Of a stretch of 64,000 bases of DNA, positions 17,024-25,737 are shown in pieces. Made by a program: the position numbers and the translations under genes. A model generated the notes under the pieces. That model made no database searches and was not told the origin of the DNA. It saw nothing but the letters and a program-made list of their open reading frames with translations. Numbering within the stretch: position 1 is the stretch's first letter; each line of letters begins with the position of its first letter. Origin of the DNA: Planctomycetota bacterium (lineage in GTDB: Bacteria > Planctomycetota > Planctomycetia > Pirellulales > Lacipirellulaceae); NCBI GenBank assembly GCA_029781135.1, contig JAKOXH010000043.1, positions 124,001 to 188,000 on the forward strand. Reading direction: 5' to 3'.

Positions 17024-18199
17024 CTAGCGCACAACCGCGATGGCAATTTGCTCTAGTTCCGCAATGACTGCATCGATTTCTTCAGCAGTTGTCGAGAAGC
17101 CCGCACTGAAGCGCACCGTGCCGCCGCCGGCGGTCGTGCCGAGTGCTTCGTGCATTCGGGGAGCACAATGCAGCCCGGCCCGACACTGGATGCGGTGGGA
17201 AGACTCCAAAATTGCCGCCAACTCGTGCGGGTCGTAGCCGTCAACCGTGATGCTCACGACGCTCGTACGATTCGCCGTCGATTGAGGGCCGTGGATCGTT
17301 ACGCCGTCAATCTCTCGCAATCCCGCCAGGAATCGCTCGACAAGCATCGTGTGATGCGAGTGGATCGCTTCAATCGTTTCGTCGATCAAAAACTGCGTAG
17401 ACGCCACCAAACCCGCCAAGCCAGGCAAATTGTGATTGCCGGGTTCATACTTATCAGGAAGTACATCGGGCTGGCGATCTTCATCGCTCTGCGTGCCAGT
17501 ACCACCATAACGCAGCGGCGAAACTTCCCGCTCCACGCCCGGCCGAATATACAGCACGCCCGTTCCCAGCGGCCCCAACAGTCCCTTGTGCCCTGGGGCG
17601 GCCAACAGATCAACGTCCATCGCTCGCACATCCAGCGGCACATGCCCCAACGATTGGGCCGCGTCAACCAAGTAGAACGCGTTCGACTCGCGGACCACGC
17701 GACCAATCTCATTCACCGGCTGGATGGCCCCGGTGACGTTCGACGCATGAATGACGGCCACCAGCCGAGTATTGGGCCGCATCGCGGCTCGCACGTCCGC
17801 GGGCGATACGAAGCCCAGGCCATCACACGGCACGTAGGAAACCTCGACATCGGCATCCTCGTGGAGCGCCCGCAGCGGCCGCAGCACCGAGTTGTGGTCG
17901 CAAACGGTCGTCACCACATGGTCGCCCGGCCGCACGATGCCGCGAATCGCGAGATTCAGCACATCGGTGCCGTTGCAACCGAAAACAACCTGCAACGGGT
18001 CGCTCGCCCCAATGAGTTCAGCCACGCTCCGCCGGGCCCTTTCCACGATCCGATTCGATTCGAGCGCCTCAAGGTAGCCACTCCGCCCGTTGGGCCCGCC
18101 CAACTCACGTTGGTAATGATCCACGGCATCGTAGACACACTCCGGCTTGGGCCAGGCGGTGGCGGCGTTATCCAAGTAAATTCGTCGTTTCTCTATCAT
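17024..18199 (-). CDS. Cysteine desulfurase family protein (aminotransferase class V)
   Basis: PLP enzyme expected to take sulfur from cysteine. 391 residues. YLDNAATAWPKPECV begins the fold; the PLP lysine is Lys205 in APGHKGLLGPLG; His and Asp partners are in VCDHNSVLRPL and YLVDAAQSLGHVPLD; the catalytic Cys candidate is in IQCRAGLHCAP (about 340-350). The AAATAWPKP start and C-terminal CRAGLHCAP fit the stand-alone SufS-like subgroup rather than IscS. It lies 122 bases downstream of moaA on the same strand; sulfur supply to molybdopterin synthase would make sense but is inference. Confidence 0.88.
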   Translation of the reverse strand: MIEKRRIYLDNAATAWPKPECVYDAVDHYQRELGGPNGRSGYLEALESNRIVERARRSVAELIGASDPLQVVFGCNGTDVLNLAIRGIVRPGDHVVTTVCDHNSVLRPLRALHEDADVEVSYVPCDGLGFVSPADVRAAMRPNTRLVAVIHASNVTGAIQPVNEIGRVVRESNAFYLVDAAQSLGHVPLDVRAMDVDLLAAPGHKGLLGPLGTGVLYIRPGVEREVSPLRYGGTGTQSDEDRQPDVLPDKYEPGNHNLPGLAGLVASTQFLIDETIEAIHSHHTMLVERFLAGLREIDGVTIHGPQSTANRTSVVSITVDGYDPHELAAILESSHRIQCRAGLHCAPRMHEALGTTAGGGTVRFSAGFSTTAEEIDAVIAELEQIAIAVVR

Positions 18200-18250
18200 G
18201 GCGAACCAATTATACGCGCCGTCACACCGTAGCGTAATTGGGCAAGAGTA

Positions 18251-18313
18251 GACCGCTAATTATCGCTAATCACATGGATTGAATCAGCGTCGAATTAGTG
18301 CACATTAGCGGTT
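18251..18313. repeat. CGCTAAT long hairpin, copy 1
   Basis: GACCGCTAATTATCGCTAATCA pairs with a right arm TTAGTGCACATTAGCGGTTC. It separates moaA from the cysteine desulfurase. A longer copy is at 47668-47755. Confidence 0.65.
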
Positions 18314-18320
18314 CAAGAAG

Positions 18321-19364
18321 TCAACCGCCGATTTGATACATGGCTCGTTCGGGCCGCGTGAACTCGATGGTGCCGATGCCGTGGGCGGGTGCTTTGGCGC
18401 GGACGCAGGCGCGGACGAGGTTGGCGAGGTCGTCGTCGTCCGCCGGGGTCGGGGACGACCCGGCTCGCCGTCGGACGGCTCGCCGGAGGATGGCGCGGGC
18501 GTCCCACTCGGCGGTTGAGAAGAGGCAGTTGCGAACTTGGCCCTCGGCGGTGAGGCGCAGGCGGTCGCACGACTCACAAAATGGGTTTGACACGGGCTGG
18601 ATCAGTCCTAGCCGGCCGCTGCCATCTGCGAATTCAAAATCATTCGCAGGTTGGCTGGGGTGCAGTGGCGGCACCGGCACGAGTGGCCCAAATTCCATTT
18701 CGACAATGCGGCGAATCTTCGCGCCGTCGAGCACATCGCCCGATTGCCATTTAAGCTCGGCGTCCAATGGCATGTACTCGATGAACCGCAGTTCCAGCCC
18801 CCGTTCACGCGCGAAGCGAACGAGCGGCACGATTTCGGTTTCCGTCAGTCCCTGGATGGCGATTGCGTTGAGCCGAATCTGTCGGAAACCAACCTCTTGC
18901 GCCGCCGCAATTCCCGCCAACACACGATCGAGTCCCTCGCGGCGAGAGATCTTCTGAAAGGTTTCTTCTTGTAATGTGTCAAGGCTGATGTTGATGCGTT
19001 CAAGGCCGGCGGAGCGTAGCTCCGCGGCTTGATCAGCGAGCAGGATGCCGTTGGTGGTAAGGGCGAGGTCATCGATGTTCGGCAACTCCGCCAACATTCG
19101 CACGAGCCGTGGCAGATCGTGCCGCACCAGGGGTTCGCCGCCCGTCAGTCGCAGCCGACGCACGCCCATCTGCGAAACGACACTCGCGAACCGCGTTATT
19201 TCCTCGAACGTGAGAATTTCGTGCCGGGGTCGAAACTGCACGTTCTCGTTGGGCATGCAGTAGAAGCAACGAATGTTGCAACGATCCGTCACACTGATCC
19301 GCAAGCTGGTGTGCCTGCGGCCGAGTTGATCGACGAGCGGTGCAGTGTTTGTGATTCTAGCCAT
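18321..19364 (-). CDS. moaA: GTP 3',8-cyclase (molybdenum cofactor step 1)
   Basis: Radical SAM enzyme that rearranges GTP for cyclic pyranopterin synthesis. N-terminal 4Fe-4S cluster: Cys29, Cys33, Cys36 (CNIRCFYC). GGEPLVR binds SAM. The C-terminal cluster uses Cys263, Cys266 and Cys280 (CESC ... RNC). The chain ends in the functional Gly-Gly. Oddity: residues about 301-309 (AGSSPTPAD) before the last helix are encoded by the palindromic repeat shared with dnaG, where family members usually have a short loop. The start at 19364 follows family alignment. It belongs with moaE and moaD upstream; moaC is absent from the window. Confidence 0.95.
   Translation of the reverse strand: MARITNTAPLVDQLGRRHTSLRISVTDRCNIRCFYCMPNENVQFRPRHEILTFEEITRFASVVSQMGVRRLRLTGGEPLVRHDLPRLVRMLAELPNIDDLALTTNGILLADQAAELRSAGLERINISLDTLQEETFQKISRREGLDRVLAGIAAAQEVGFRQIRLNAIAIQGLTETEIVPLVRFARERGLELRFIEYMPLDAELKWQSGDVLDGAKIRRIVEMEFGPLVPVPPLHPSQPANDFEFADGSGRLGLIQPVSNPFCESCDRLRLTAEGQVRNCLFSTAEWDARAILRRAVRRRAGSSPTPADDDDLANLVRACVRAKAPAHGIGTIEFTRPERAMYQIGG
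18442..18468. repeat. In-frame palindromic repeat inside moaA
   Basis: Second copy of the 27-bp unit at 4660-4686, differing at one base (G for A). Encodes AGSSPTPAD on the minus strand. Confidence 0.8.
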
Positions 19365-19380
19365 GGTCAATTGGAATCAA

Positions 19381-19473
19381 GACAAGGAGACAAGGAGAGG
19401 GGGAGACAAGGAGGCTCGATGAAAGCACCTATTCGAATGTCTCCTTGTCTCCTTGTCTCCTTGTCTCCTTGTC
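19381..19473. repeat. GACAAGGAGACAAGG long hairpin at the moaE 3' end
   Basis: Left arm GACAAGGAGACAAGGAGA; right arm CTCCTTGTCTCCTTGTCTCC and further units. The right arm lies inside moaE and encodes its last residues; the left arm runs to 17 bases before the moaA start. It has thus inserted between two operon genes. Confidence 0.8.
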
Positions 19474-19890
19474 TTCTGCAACTCCCGGGTGTACCCATTC
19501 CGTGCCGCCGTCGGCCCACTGTTCGCGTTTCCAAATCGGCACATCTTTCTTCAGTGAATCGATTAGCCACTGGCCGGCGGCGAAGGCATCGGCACGGTGC
19601 GGCGTGCTGATGACGATCGCCACGCTCGCCTCGGTCGGCGGCACCAAGCCCAAACGGTGCGTAATACTACATTCTAACACAGGCCAGCGCCGGCGGGCCT
19701 CGGCTTCTAACTCGGCCAACCGCCGCTCGGCCATTTCGCGATATGCCTCGTAACTCAATACGACGGTTTGCCGGCCCGCGGTGAATTCGCGCGTGGTGCC
19801 GAGAAACAACACGATTGCCCCGGCTTCGGCATGTCGGGCCCGGTCGAGCAATGCGGCCGTATCGATGGGTGCGTCCGTCAGTTCGATCAT
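19429..19890 (-). CDS. moaE: Molybdopterin synthase catalytic subunit
   Basis: Large subunit of molybdopterin synthase, which adds dithiolene sulfur from MoaD to precursor Z. 153 residues from the ATG at 19890, overlapping the moaD stop by ATGA. Seen: IVLFLGTTREFTAGRQTVVLSYEAY, CSITHRLGLVPPTEASVAI, STPHRADAFAAGQWLIDSLK and VPIWKREQWADGGTEWVHP with the catalytic lysines. The natural end is near WVHPG; the last 16 residues (from AEDKETRRQGDK) are translated from the inserted CAAGGAGA repeat, which also supplies the stop. Confidence 0.94.
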   Translation of the reverse strand: MIELTDAPIDTAALLDRARHAEAGAIVLFLGTTREFTAGRQTVVLSYEAYREMAERRLAELEAEARRRWPVLECSITHRLGLVPPTEASVAIVISTPHRADAFAAGQWLIDSLKKDVPIWKREQWADGGTEWVHPGVAEDKETRRQGDKETFE

Positions 19891-20132
19891 CCGCCGCTCA
19901 CTGGTGGAATTAACGCGATATCGGCATTGGGGGACGCTTCGACATCTTCGCCCACGTACTCGGTTCCTATCGCCCACAACGAGTGGCGCACAATCGTGGC
20001 CAGGTTTGGCACACGCTCGACGATTGCTTGCCGCAAATCGGCCACCTTGGCCCCTTCCGGCACGTCCACGTCCAGCACATCCATACCGGCCAATTCCTTG
20101 GCTGCCGCAAAAAGTCGTACACGTACGATCAT
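19887..20132 (-). CDS. moaD: Molybdopterin synthase sulfur carrier subunit
   Basis: 81-residue ubiquitin-fold protein ending in Gly-Gly, whose C-terminus becomes a thiocarboxylate. Seen: VRVRLFAAAKELAG, VPEGAKVADLRQAIVERVP, and DIALIPPVSGG at the end. Overlaps moaE and the upstream oxidoreductase gene by 4 bases each, so the three are translationally coupled. Confidence 0.93.
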   Translation of the reverse strand: MIVRVRLFAAAKELAGMDVLDVDVPEGAKVADLRQAIVERVPNLATIVRHSLWAIGTEYVGEDVEASPNADIALIPPVSGG

Positions 20133-23100
20133 GTCACCACCAGGGCCGAGTTGCTGGAGCGAATAAGGTCAGCCACGGCGGGCATCATCCCGTAGGCCAG
20201 CGCGAGCAGTTTGATGGGGTGTACCGTAGGCCTACGCGTGCCCTGCTCCATCTGCATTTTACACGTGCTGCATTCGGTGGTGCCAATTTGAAATTTGCCA
20301 TCGCGCATCGTGGACATCAGCCCCAAACCGGCCCGCAAGCTGGCGCGATGGTTATCGCGATGAATGCCCCACATGCCGGCGATGCCGCTACAACCTTTTT
20401 CGATGCGTTGCACACGCATCCCCGGAATCAGTCGCAGCAGATTTTCGCCTGGGGCGCCGATTCCCAGTGCCCGCAAATGACACGGCACATGGTATCCCGC
20501 CAATATTCGTTGCGGTTGGAAATTGAGTTTGAGTCGGCCGCGCAAATGCAATTGCCAAAGGTAATGACACGCCTCCTGCGTGTGCTGCGAGACGACGAGC
20601 GCATCTTCATCGTTATCGAGAATGATGGGATACTCGTGGGTCAGCGCGAGCACGGCCGAAGGCTCCGTGGCGACGATCGTGTACCCCTGCCGCACCGACT
20701 CGGCGAGCAGCGCCACGTTTTGCGCGGCCACACTTCGGGCCGCTTCGAGTGCGCCGGCGGCGATCATTGGCATGCCCGCCTGTAACTGGTCGTTACGGAC
20801 GTGCACGGCAACGCCATTGTACTGCATCACGGCGACCAGCGCTTCACCCAACTGCGTATCAAAGTGATTGGCATACGTATCGACGAAGTACACGACCTTT
20901 TCGGCCACCGTGCGCGGGGGATGGTTGAGGCGCCGCAGTGCCGACTGCTGCAAAAAGCTTCGCCGCGCGAGTCGCGGCAGTTTGCGCACCTGCGAAATCC
21001 CCGTCACTTTCTCCAACAGCCAGCGCGCCTGGGGATTGGCGATCGCCCAATTCGCAATGCCGGGCAAACGGCCCGCGAGCGAAGCCAAGAGTTCGACGCG
21101 CGAAAGTAGCCAATTATGGAGCGACTGCCCGTTCGTCGCCACATAATTGGCCTTCGCCTCGAGCATCATTTTCGGAATGTCCACATTCGCCGGGCATTCG
21201 AGCCGGCACATGTGACAGTGGACGCACAGGTCGGCCACCTCCTTGCACGCATCCTGTAGCAGTGTATCGGGCGGCAACTGGCCGGCCAACAAGCCGCGCA
21301 CCAAGTTCGCCTTGGCGCGCGGCGAGGCCTCCTCGCGCGGATTGATGCGAAAGATCGGGCACATCCGTACCTCGGGCGAAGACGCTCGGCAAGCCCCACA
21401 GCCATTGCATGTTCGGGCGGTTGCCGCCATTTCCTCGGCATTCCATTGCAATTGCAGATTGAACAACTGCGCTTCGGGCTGGCCATTTTCACCAGAAGTC
21501 GCCACATCGGGAGCGATATTGTCCGAGCTTGGTGGTTTCGCCACTTCGGTGGGCCGCAAATTTTGCGTGATCCGTGACGGCGCCACCGGCACGATCTTTC
21601 CCGGGTTAAGCAAGCCGTGCGGATCGAAGATTTGCTTCAGCTCGCGAAAAACATTCACGAGCGGGCCGTACTGTTTCGCCAGGTACGGCGTGCGGCTCAG
21701 GCCATCGGCATGCTCGCCGCTGATCGTGCCGCCCAGGAGCCACACCTGCTCGTACAATTCGGAAGCCAGTTGCTCCATCGTCCGCACCTCGTCGGGATTC
21801 GCGAGATCCAGAAACGGACGAATGTGAAGCTGCCCCTGAACCGCATGGCCAAACACCGACGCGGTGACCTGCAACCGCTTGAGAATATCTTGCAGATGCC
21901 GCAGGAAAATCGGCATCCCTTCCACCGGGACCGCGATATCCTCGACACACGGCGTGGGCCGCGATGATCCTTGCGTGCGATACAATGTCGGCACGAACCG
22001 CTGGGCCAGGCCCCAATACAACTGGAAGTCCGCTTCATCCTCGGCGATGTACGAAGCCGCAGCCAAACCACTTTCATATTGTACTTGCTCGACGATGCCA
22101 TCGAGTTTCGTTCGCAGCTCATCGCGGCTCGCCGCGTGGTACTCGACCAGCAGCATCGCTTCGGTTTCGCCGGGAATCAATAGCTCGTATCGCACGTCCG
22201 ATTCGCGCGCCAAACTCAAGTGGCGTCGATCCATCAGATCGCACGCCGTCGGCCCCGTTTGGGCGATTTCCAATACCGCATGGGCGGCTCGATCGAGGCT
22301 CTCAAAGAGCAACAGCGCGCACCCGCGATGGGCCGGCAACGGATCGACCGTTAACGTGACTTCCGTGATGAGTGCAAGCGTGCCCTCGCTACCGACTAGC
22401 AATTTGGCCAAGTCGAGTTGGCCGCCCTCGATCACATCGTACAATCGGTAGCCACTGCGGTTCACCGCGCTCTGCGGCCAACAATGCTCGATCGCCGGTT
22501 GGTTGCGCTGGATCAAACTCGCCACCGACTGAACTAGTCCCGTAAGCCGTCGTTCCTCGACGTTCGTCTCATCGCCATTGGTTGCGGTCGGCGAATTGAC
22601 GTCGTGCTTGCCGATGTGGAGCACCGTGCCGTCGGCCAACACGACCTGCATTGCCTCGACGTGTTGCCGCGCCGAGCCGTAGCGCGGCCAATGGCTGCCG
22701 CCCGAATCGACCGCCACCACGCTGCCGATCGTGGTGACATTGCGCATGGCCGGATCGGGGCCAAAGAGGCGGCCCGACCGGGCCAAAAATCGATTGAGCC
22801 ACTCGTGGACCACGCCGGGTTGCACGCGAATCCGCTCGCCATCGTCGGCCACGATCCGGCGGAAATACCGCGAAAAATCCAGCACGATGCCGCGTCCCAA
22901 CGACTCGCCGGCCAACCCCGAGCCGGCACCACGCGCATGAATCGCCAGCTGGTTTTCGGCGGCATATGTTACGGTGGCGACCACATCGGCCAGGGACCGC
23001 GGCCGCACCACCGCGGCCGGACGAACTTCATAGATGCTCGCATCACTCGCGTAGAGTTGCGTGAATACGTCGTCGCAGCGGACCTCCCCCCGCAGCAGTC

Positions 23101-23140
23101 CACGAAGGTCTTCCTCGATGCGCTGCTGTTCTGGATCCAT
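20129..23140 (-). CDS. FAD-linked oxidase fused to Fe-S / CCG-domain oxidoreductase
   Basis: 1,003 residues. The N-terminal half is a D-lactate/glycolate oxidase-like flavoprotein: FAD-binding PCMH-type segment (VVRPRSLADVVATV, IHARGAGSGLAGES, then TTIGSVVAVDSGGSHWPRYG) and the FAD-oxidase C domain with ISGEHADGLSRTPYL and NPGKIV around 480-520. The second half has two 4Fe-4S motifs, CNGCGACRASSPEVRMCP and CVHCHMCRLECP (about 575-645), then a CCG-type cysteine-rich domain with HVPCHLRALG and GCSGIAGMWG. This is the Dld/GlpC-like fusion architecture for 2-hydroxyacid oxidation feeding electrons to the membrane. Overlap with moaD by 4 bases puts it first in the moa operon. The substrate is not readable. 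Confidence 0.88.
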   Translation of the reverse strand: MDPEQQRIEEDLRGLLRGEVRCDDVFTQLYASDASIYEVRPAAVVRPRSLADVVATVTYAAENQLAIHARGAGSGLAGESLGRGIVLDFSRYFRRIVADDGERIRVQPGVVHEWLNRFLARSGRLFGPDPAMRNVTTIGSVVAVDSGGSHWPRYGSARQHVEAMQVVLADGTVLHIGKHDVNSPTATNGDETNVEERRLTGLVQSVASLIQRNQPAIEHCWPQSAVNRSGYRLYDVIEGGQLDLAKLLVGSEGTLALITEVTLTVDPLPAHRGCALLLFESLDRAAHAVLEIAQTGPTACDLMDRRHLSLARESDVRYELLIPGETEAMLLVEYHAASRDELRTKLDGIVEQVQYESGLAAASYIAEDEADFQLYWGLAQRFVPTLYRTQGSSRPTPCVEDIAVPVEGMPIFLRHLQDILKRLQVTASVFGHAVQGQLHIRPFLDLANPDEVRTMEQLASELYEQVWLLGGTISGEHADGLSRTPYLAKQYGPLVNVFRELKQIFDPHGLLNPGKIVPVAPSRITQNLRPTEVAKPPSSDNIAPDVATSGENGQPEAQLFNLQLQWNAEEMAATARTCNGCGACRASSPEVRMCPIFRINPREEASPRAKANLVRGLLAGQLPPDTLLQDACKEVADLCVHCHMCRLECPANVDIPKMMLEAKANYVATNGQSLHNWLLSRVELLASLAGRLPGIANWAIANPQARWLLEKVTGISQVRKLPRLARRSFLQQSALRRLNHPPRTVAEKVVYFVDTYANHFDTQLGEALVAVMQYNGVAVHVRNDQLQAGMPMIAAGALEAARSVAAQNVALLAESVRQGYTIVATEPSAVLALTHEYPIILDNDEDALVVSQHTQEACHYLWQLHLRGRLKLNFQPQRILAGYHVPCHLRALGIGAPGENLLRLIPGMRVQRIEKGCSGIAGMWGIHRDNHRASLRAGLGLMSTMRDGKFQIGTTECSTCKMQMEQGTRRPTVHPIKLLALAYGMMPAVADLIRSSNSALVVT

Positions 23141-23163
23141 AGGAATGTGAGCCGCGAGCTATT

Positions 23164-23334
23164 TCTCACGCAGAGGCGCAGAGACACAGAGGAGAGTTGA
23201 AAGGAGGTTTTCGGACAATCGACACAGGATGATCCTTATCACGTAGTCACGATTCAAAAGCTTCTCATTGAAAACTGTTCCAATTTCCTACACCTGATCC
23301 TACAACTCCGCGTCTCTGCGCCTCTGCGTGAGAT
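23164..23334. repeat. CTCACGCAGAG long hairpin, copy 3
   Basis: TCTCACGCAGAGGCGCAGAG and its inverted partner CTCTGCGCCTCTGCGTGAGA lie about 130 bases apart, with AT-richer sequence between them. This is the largest copy of the family here and fills the gap before the oxidoreductase gene. Confidence 0.75.
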
Positions 23335-23345
23335 GTTCAGACTGA

Positions 23346-23837
23346 TTACTTCACGATGTCCGCATTTTCGACCTGTCCGGCTAACGGTTTCAGCCGAGCT
23401 GCTAACTGCCGATGCTTTTCGTGCGTTTCGAGGTCGAAGCCGCCGTGCACTTCAATATCTTCGCACCCGCGGTACTGTGCCCCACAGCGATAACACGTGA
23501 GCGACTCGCCCATCACGATGTACAGCACCAAATCCAACAGCGCCGTGCCAAACAAAATTGCAAACGACCACAGCACCAGGTAGTACGCCCAGGCGATGCT
23601 GCTGCCAATAAACCCGAGCACGACGAGCGCTACGCCAAGCTTCTGAGGAAAATCCTTGCGGGCATATAAATCGGTACTGGGACACACGAGGCAGCGATTG
23701 ATGCACTTCCCGTTTATCGCGCCCTCGGGGATCGCGATCTGCTGATGGCAATTCGCGCACTGGAGCGTCGTCGTCGCTGCGGCGAGCGACTCCCGATTCG
23801 ACTTATGGCATGCCGGACAATAGTAAGCAATATTCAT
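23346..23837 (-). CDS. Zinc-ribbon membrane protein, conserved hypothetical
   Basis: 163 residues. The N-terminus has two CxxC pairs (CPACHKSN at about 8-15, CANCHQQI at about 27-34) and a further CLVC around 49, suggesting a treble zinc ribbon. Two transmembrane helices at about 69-110 (LGVALVVLGFIGSSIAWAYY and a second one) are followed by CYRCGAQYRGC, a fourth cysteine pair. Layout suggests a membrane-anchored metal-binding protein. The function is unknown. A palindromic repeat region lies just upstream of its start. Confidence 0.7.
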   Translation of the reverse strand: MNIAYYCPACHKSNRESLAAATTTLQCANCHQQIAIPEGAINGKCINRCLVCPSTDLYARKDFPQKLGVALVVLGFIGSSIAWAYYLVLWSFAILFGTALLDLVLYIVMGESLTCYRCGAQYRGCEDIEVHGGFDLETHEKHRQLAARLKPLAGQVENADIVK

Positions 23838-23845
23838 GGAATATA

Positions 23846-23993
23846 TAGCCGACCCGTCTCGGGTCGGAATCCGAACAATCGCCCCGTTTCGGGTCGGCGA
23901 ATGGATTCGTCACAGATTGGAACACACGCAACCGCCGCCACAAACCGCGTTCGTGATCGCCCGGCCGAGACGGCCGGGCTATTTCGCGTGCCG
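23846..23993. repeat. Composite palindromic repeat region (GACCCGTCTCGGGTC / CCCGGCCGAGACGGCCGGG)
   Basis: The left part has TAGCCGACCCGTCTCGGGTCGG and CCCCGTTTCGGGTCGG; the right part has GCCCGGCCGAGACGGCCGGGC, an inverted copy of the 16283-16312 palindrome. It fills the gap between two membrane-protein genes. Confidence 0.6.
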
Positions 23994-23998
23994 TGTAA

Positions 23999-24802
23999 TT
24001 ATAGAGGAAACGGCGACCCGGCCGACAGTAGCAGCCCCATTAACTCGCCGGTAAACACGCCGCAAACCGCGACATACAGCATACCTGTCGCACTTTGCGT
24101 GTTCGGAATCTTCAGCGTTTGCCACGCCATCCACAGCAGGGCCAATGTCCCCAACAAGCCAAACGACCAACGCAGCGTGATGAACAGCAACCAATCGAAT
24201 CGCAGGGTCGGCTGATGAACAACCGTTCCAACCAGCCCCGTACCGACGACGAGCATTTGTAGTACCACGGCAGCGGCCGCGACGGAGATCAGCCGTCGCA
24301 ATGGCCCGAGTTCCATTCCTGGCGCATTAAGATGCCAGTGCCCCAGGAACATGCAGGCAATCGTAACTCCCATCGTCAGACCGGACGTGGCAACGGACAC
24401 CATTCGGAGTAGTTCGCCGGTATCTGCTGTTGATGAACCAGACGCAACTAGGCCCCCAGTCGATCCGGCAATACTTAACGTCCGCCGCACTTCGGATTGA
24501 GCAACCAGCGCGGCAAGCAGCGCACAGAATGCAACAACCCAAAGCAGTGTGATTCCAGCCCGTTTCGCCTCGTATAGCCAGCAGGCCGCTCCTAGGAAAC
24601 TGCACGCCGCAGCCCCCGCGGCGAAGCCCGCAGCAATGGAACTCGTCTTCGCAACCAGCAATGTCGCAAACGTCGTCAGCCCTAGCGCCACGTATAAGTG
24701 GTTGCGATAGAACCCGCTGAACACCTTTTGCGACGGCGTGATCGCCATCCCAACCGCCAGGCCGAACGCGAGACGGAGCAAGAATTGGGAAAGGATTTCC
24801 AT
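23999..24802 (-). CDS. Multi-spanning membrane protein, hypothetical
   Basis: 267 residues from the ATG at 24802, with about eight hydrophobic segments, e.g. LRLAFGLAVGMAI, VALGLTTFATLLV, FAAGAAACSFLGAA, ITLLWVVAFCALLAAL and FGLLGTLALLWMAW. No catalytic motif is recognised. The longer frame from 24958 begins inside the GGGAGAATGGGAGA repeat and was rejected. It lies last in the run DUF309, Lon-domain protein, folE. No function assigned. Confidence 0.65.
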   Translation of the reverse strand: MEILSQFLLRLAFGLAVGMAITPSQKVFSGFYRNHLYVALGLTTFATLLVAKTSSIAAGFAAGAAACSFLGAACWLYEAKRAGITLLWVVAFCALLAALVAQSEVRRTLSIAGSTGGLVASGSSTADTGELLRMVSVATSGLTMGVTIACMFLGHWHLNAPGMELGPLRRLISVAAAAVVLQMLVVGTGLVGTVVHQPTLRFDWLLFITLRWSFGLLGTLALLWMAWQTLKIPNTQSATGMLYVAVCGVFTGELMGLLLSAGSPFPL

Positions 24803-24810
24803 ATTCGCCA

Positions 24811-24933
24811 GACGGGGAGAGGGGGAGTATGGGAGAATGGGAATGGGAGAATGGGAGACGAAGTACATAGCGTGTCCCAAATTTATTCTCCCCCTCTCCC
24901 CCTCTCCCTGTCTCCCCCCTCTCTTGTCCCCTC
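24811..24933. repeat. GGGAGAATGGGAGA long hairpin
   Basis: A purine-rich left arm (GGGAGAGGG, GGGAGAATGGG units) and a pyrimidine-rich right arm (CCCCTCTCCCCCTCTCCC) separated by about 25 bases. It lies between the membrane-protein start and the folE stop. Confidence 0.7.
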
Positions 24934-24941
24934 TTTCTGCC

Positions 24942-25610
24942 CTACGTCCGATCCCCATAGATCAGCGTCATCACTTCCGACCGGCTCGACAGATTCGATC
25001 GGAACAGCCCTTTCATCGCGGACGTCACGCAGATGCTACCTGGCTTGCGCACGCCGCGAACCGTCATGCAGGAGTGCGTCGCCTCGATGACGACGGCGAC
25101 GCCGCGCACATCCAACTCCTCAATCAGCAAGTTCGCGATCTGCTCGGTCATGCGCTCCTGCACCTGCGGCCGATGCGAAATGCTCTCGACGATGCGGGCC
25201 AGCTTGCTGAGCCCAACCACCTTGCCGTTGGGGATGTATCCGATGTGCGCTGCGCCCGTGAACGGCAACAAATGGTGCTCGCACATGCTGTTGAAACTGA
25301 TATCGCGGACGAGCACCATTTCGTCATACTCTTCGGTGAAGAATTTCTTTAGGTGCAGGTGGGGATCATCGTGTAGGCCCGAGAACAACTCGGCATACAT
25401 CCGCGCCACTCGGGCCGGCGTCTCCAGCAGTCCTTCGCGGTCCGGGTCCTCGCCGACGGCCGCCAAGATTTCGCGCACGGCCCGTTCGATCCGCGGCAAA
25501 TCGACCACCACGGCTGACTTCGCCACGCATTCGTCCGTCTCGGAGATTTCCCCCACGAGGCTGCCGGCATCGCGCGAGGGAACCGCCGAGCTATTCGTCG
25601 ATTTAGCCAT
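24942..25610 (-). CDS. folE: GTP cyclohydrolase I
   Basis: Opens the GTP ring to give dihydroneopterin triphosphate for folate synthesis. 222 residues: [18 protein letters not shown], then the zinc-site segment [12 protein letters not shown] (Cys and His ligands), [21 protein letters not shown] with the substrate-binding residues, [13 protein letters not shown], and a second zinc Cys in [10 protein letters not shown] 35-residue variable N-terminus is present as in many members. Same strand as the Lon-domain and DUF309 genes upstream. Confidence 0.96.
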   Translation of the reverse strand: MAKSTNSSAVPSRDAGSLVGEISETDECVAKSAVVVDLPRIERAVREILAAVGEDPDREGLLETPARVARMYAELFSGLHDDPHLHLKKFFTEEYDEMVLVRDISFNSMCEHHLLPFTGAAHIGYIPNGKVVGLSKLARIVESISHRPQVQERMTEQIANLLIEELDVRGVAVVIEATHSCMTVRGVRKPGSICVTSAMKGLFRSNLSSRSEVMTLIYGDRT

Positions 25611-25737
25611 ACAAGATCGAACCTAACTGAAACTACCGAGATTAGTCGCCAGCCCGCAGCCCCCGGCTGACGACCGAACTTCCGCGCAGCCTCAATTTAA
25701 TCCAGTGCCCACCCCACGGCTACAGCGCAAGAAGCAC

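Noticed and set aside
17150..18232. 360-codon plus-strand frame
   Set aside because: Antisense to the cysteine desulfurase with its PLP and Cys motifs.
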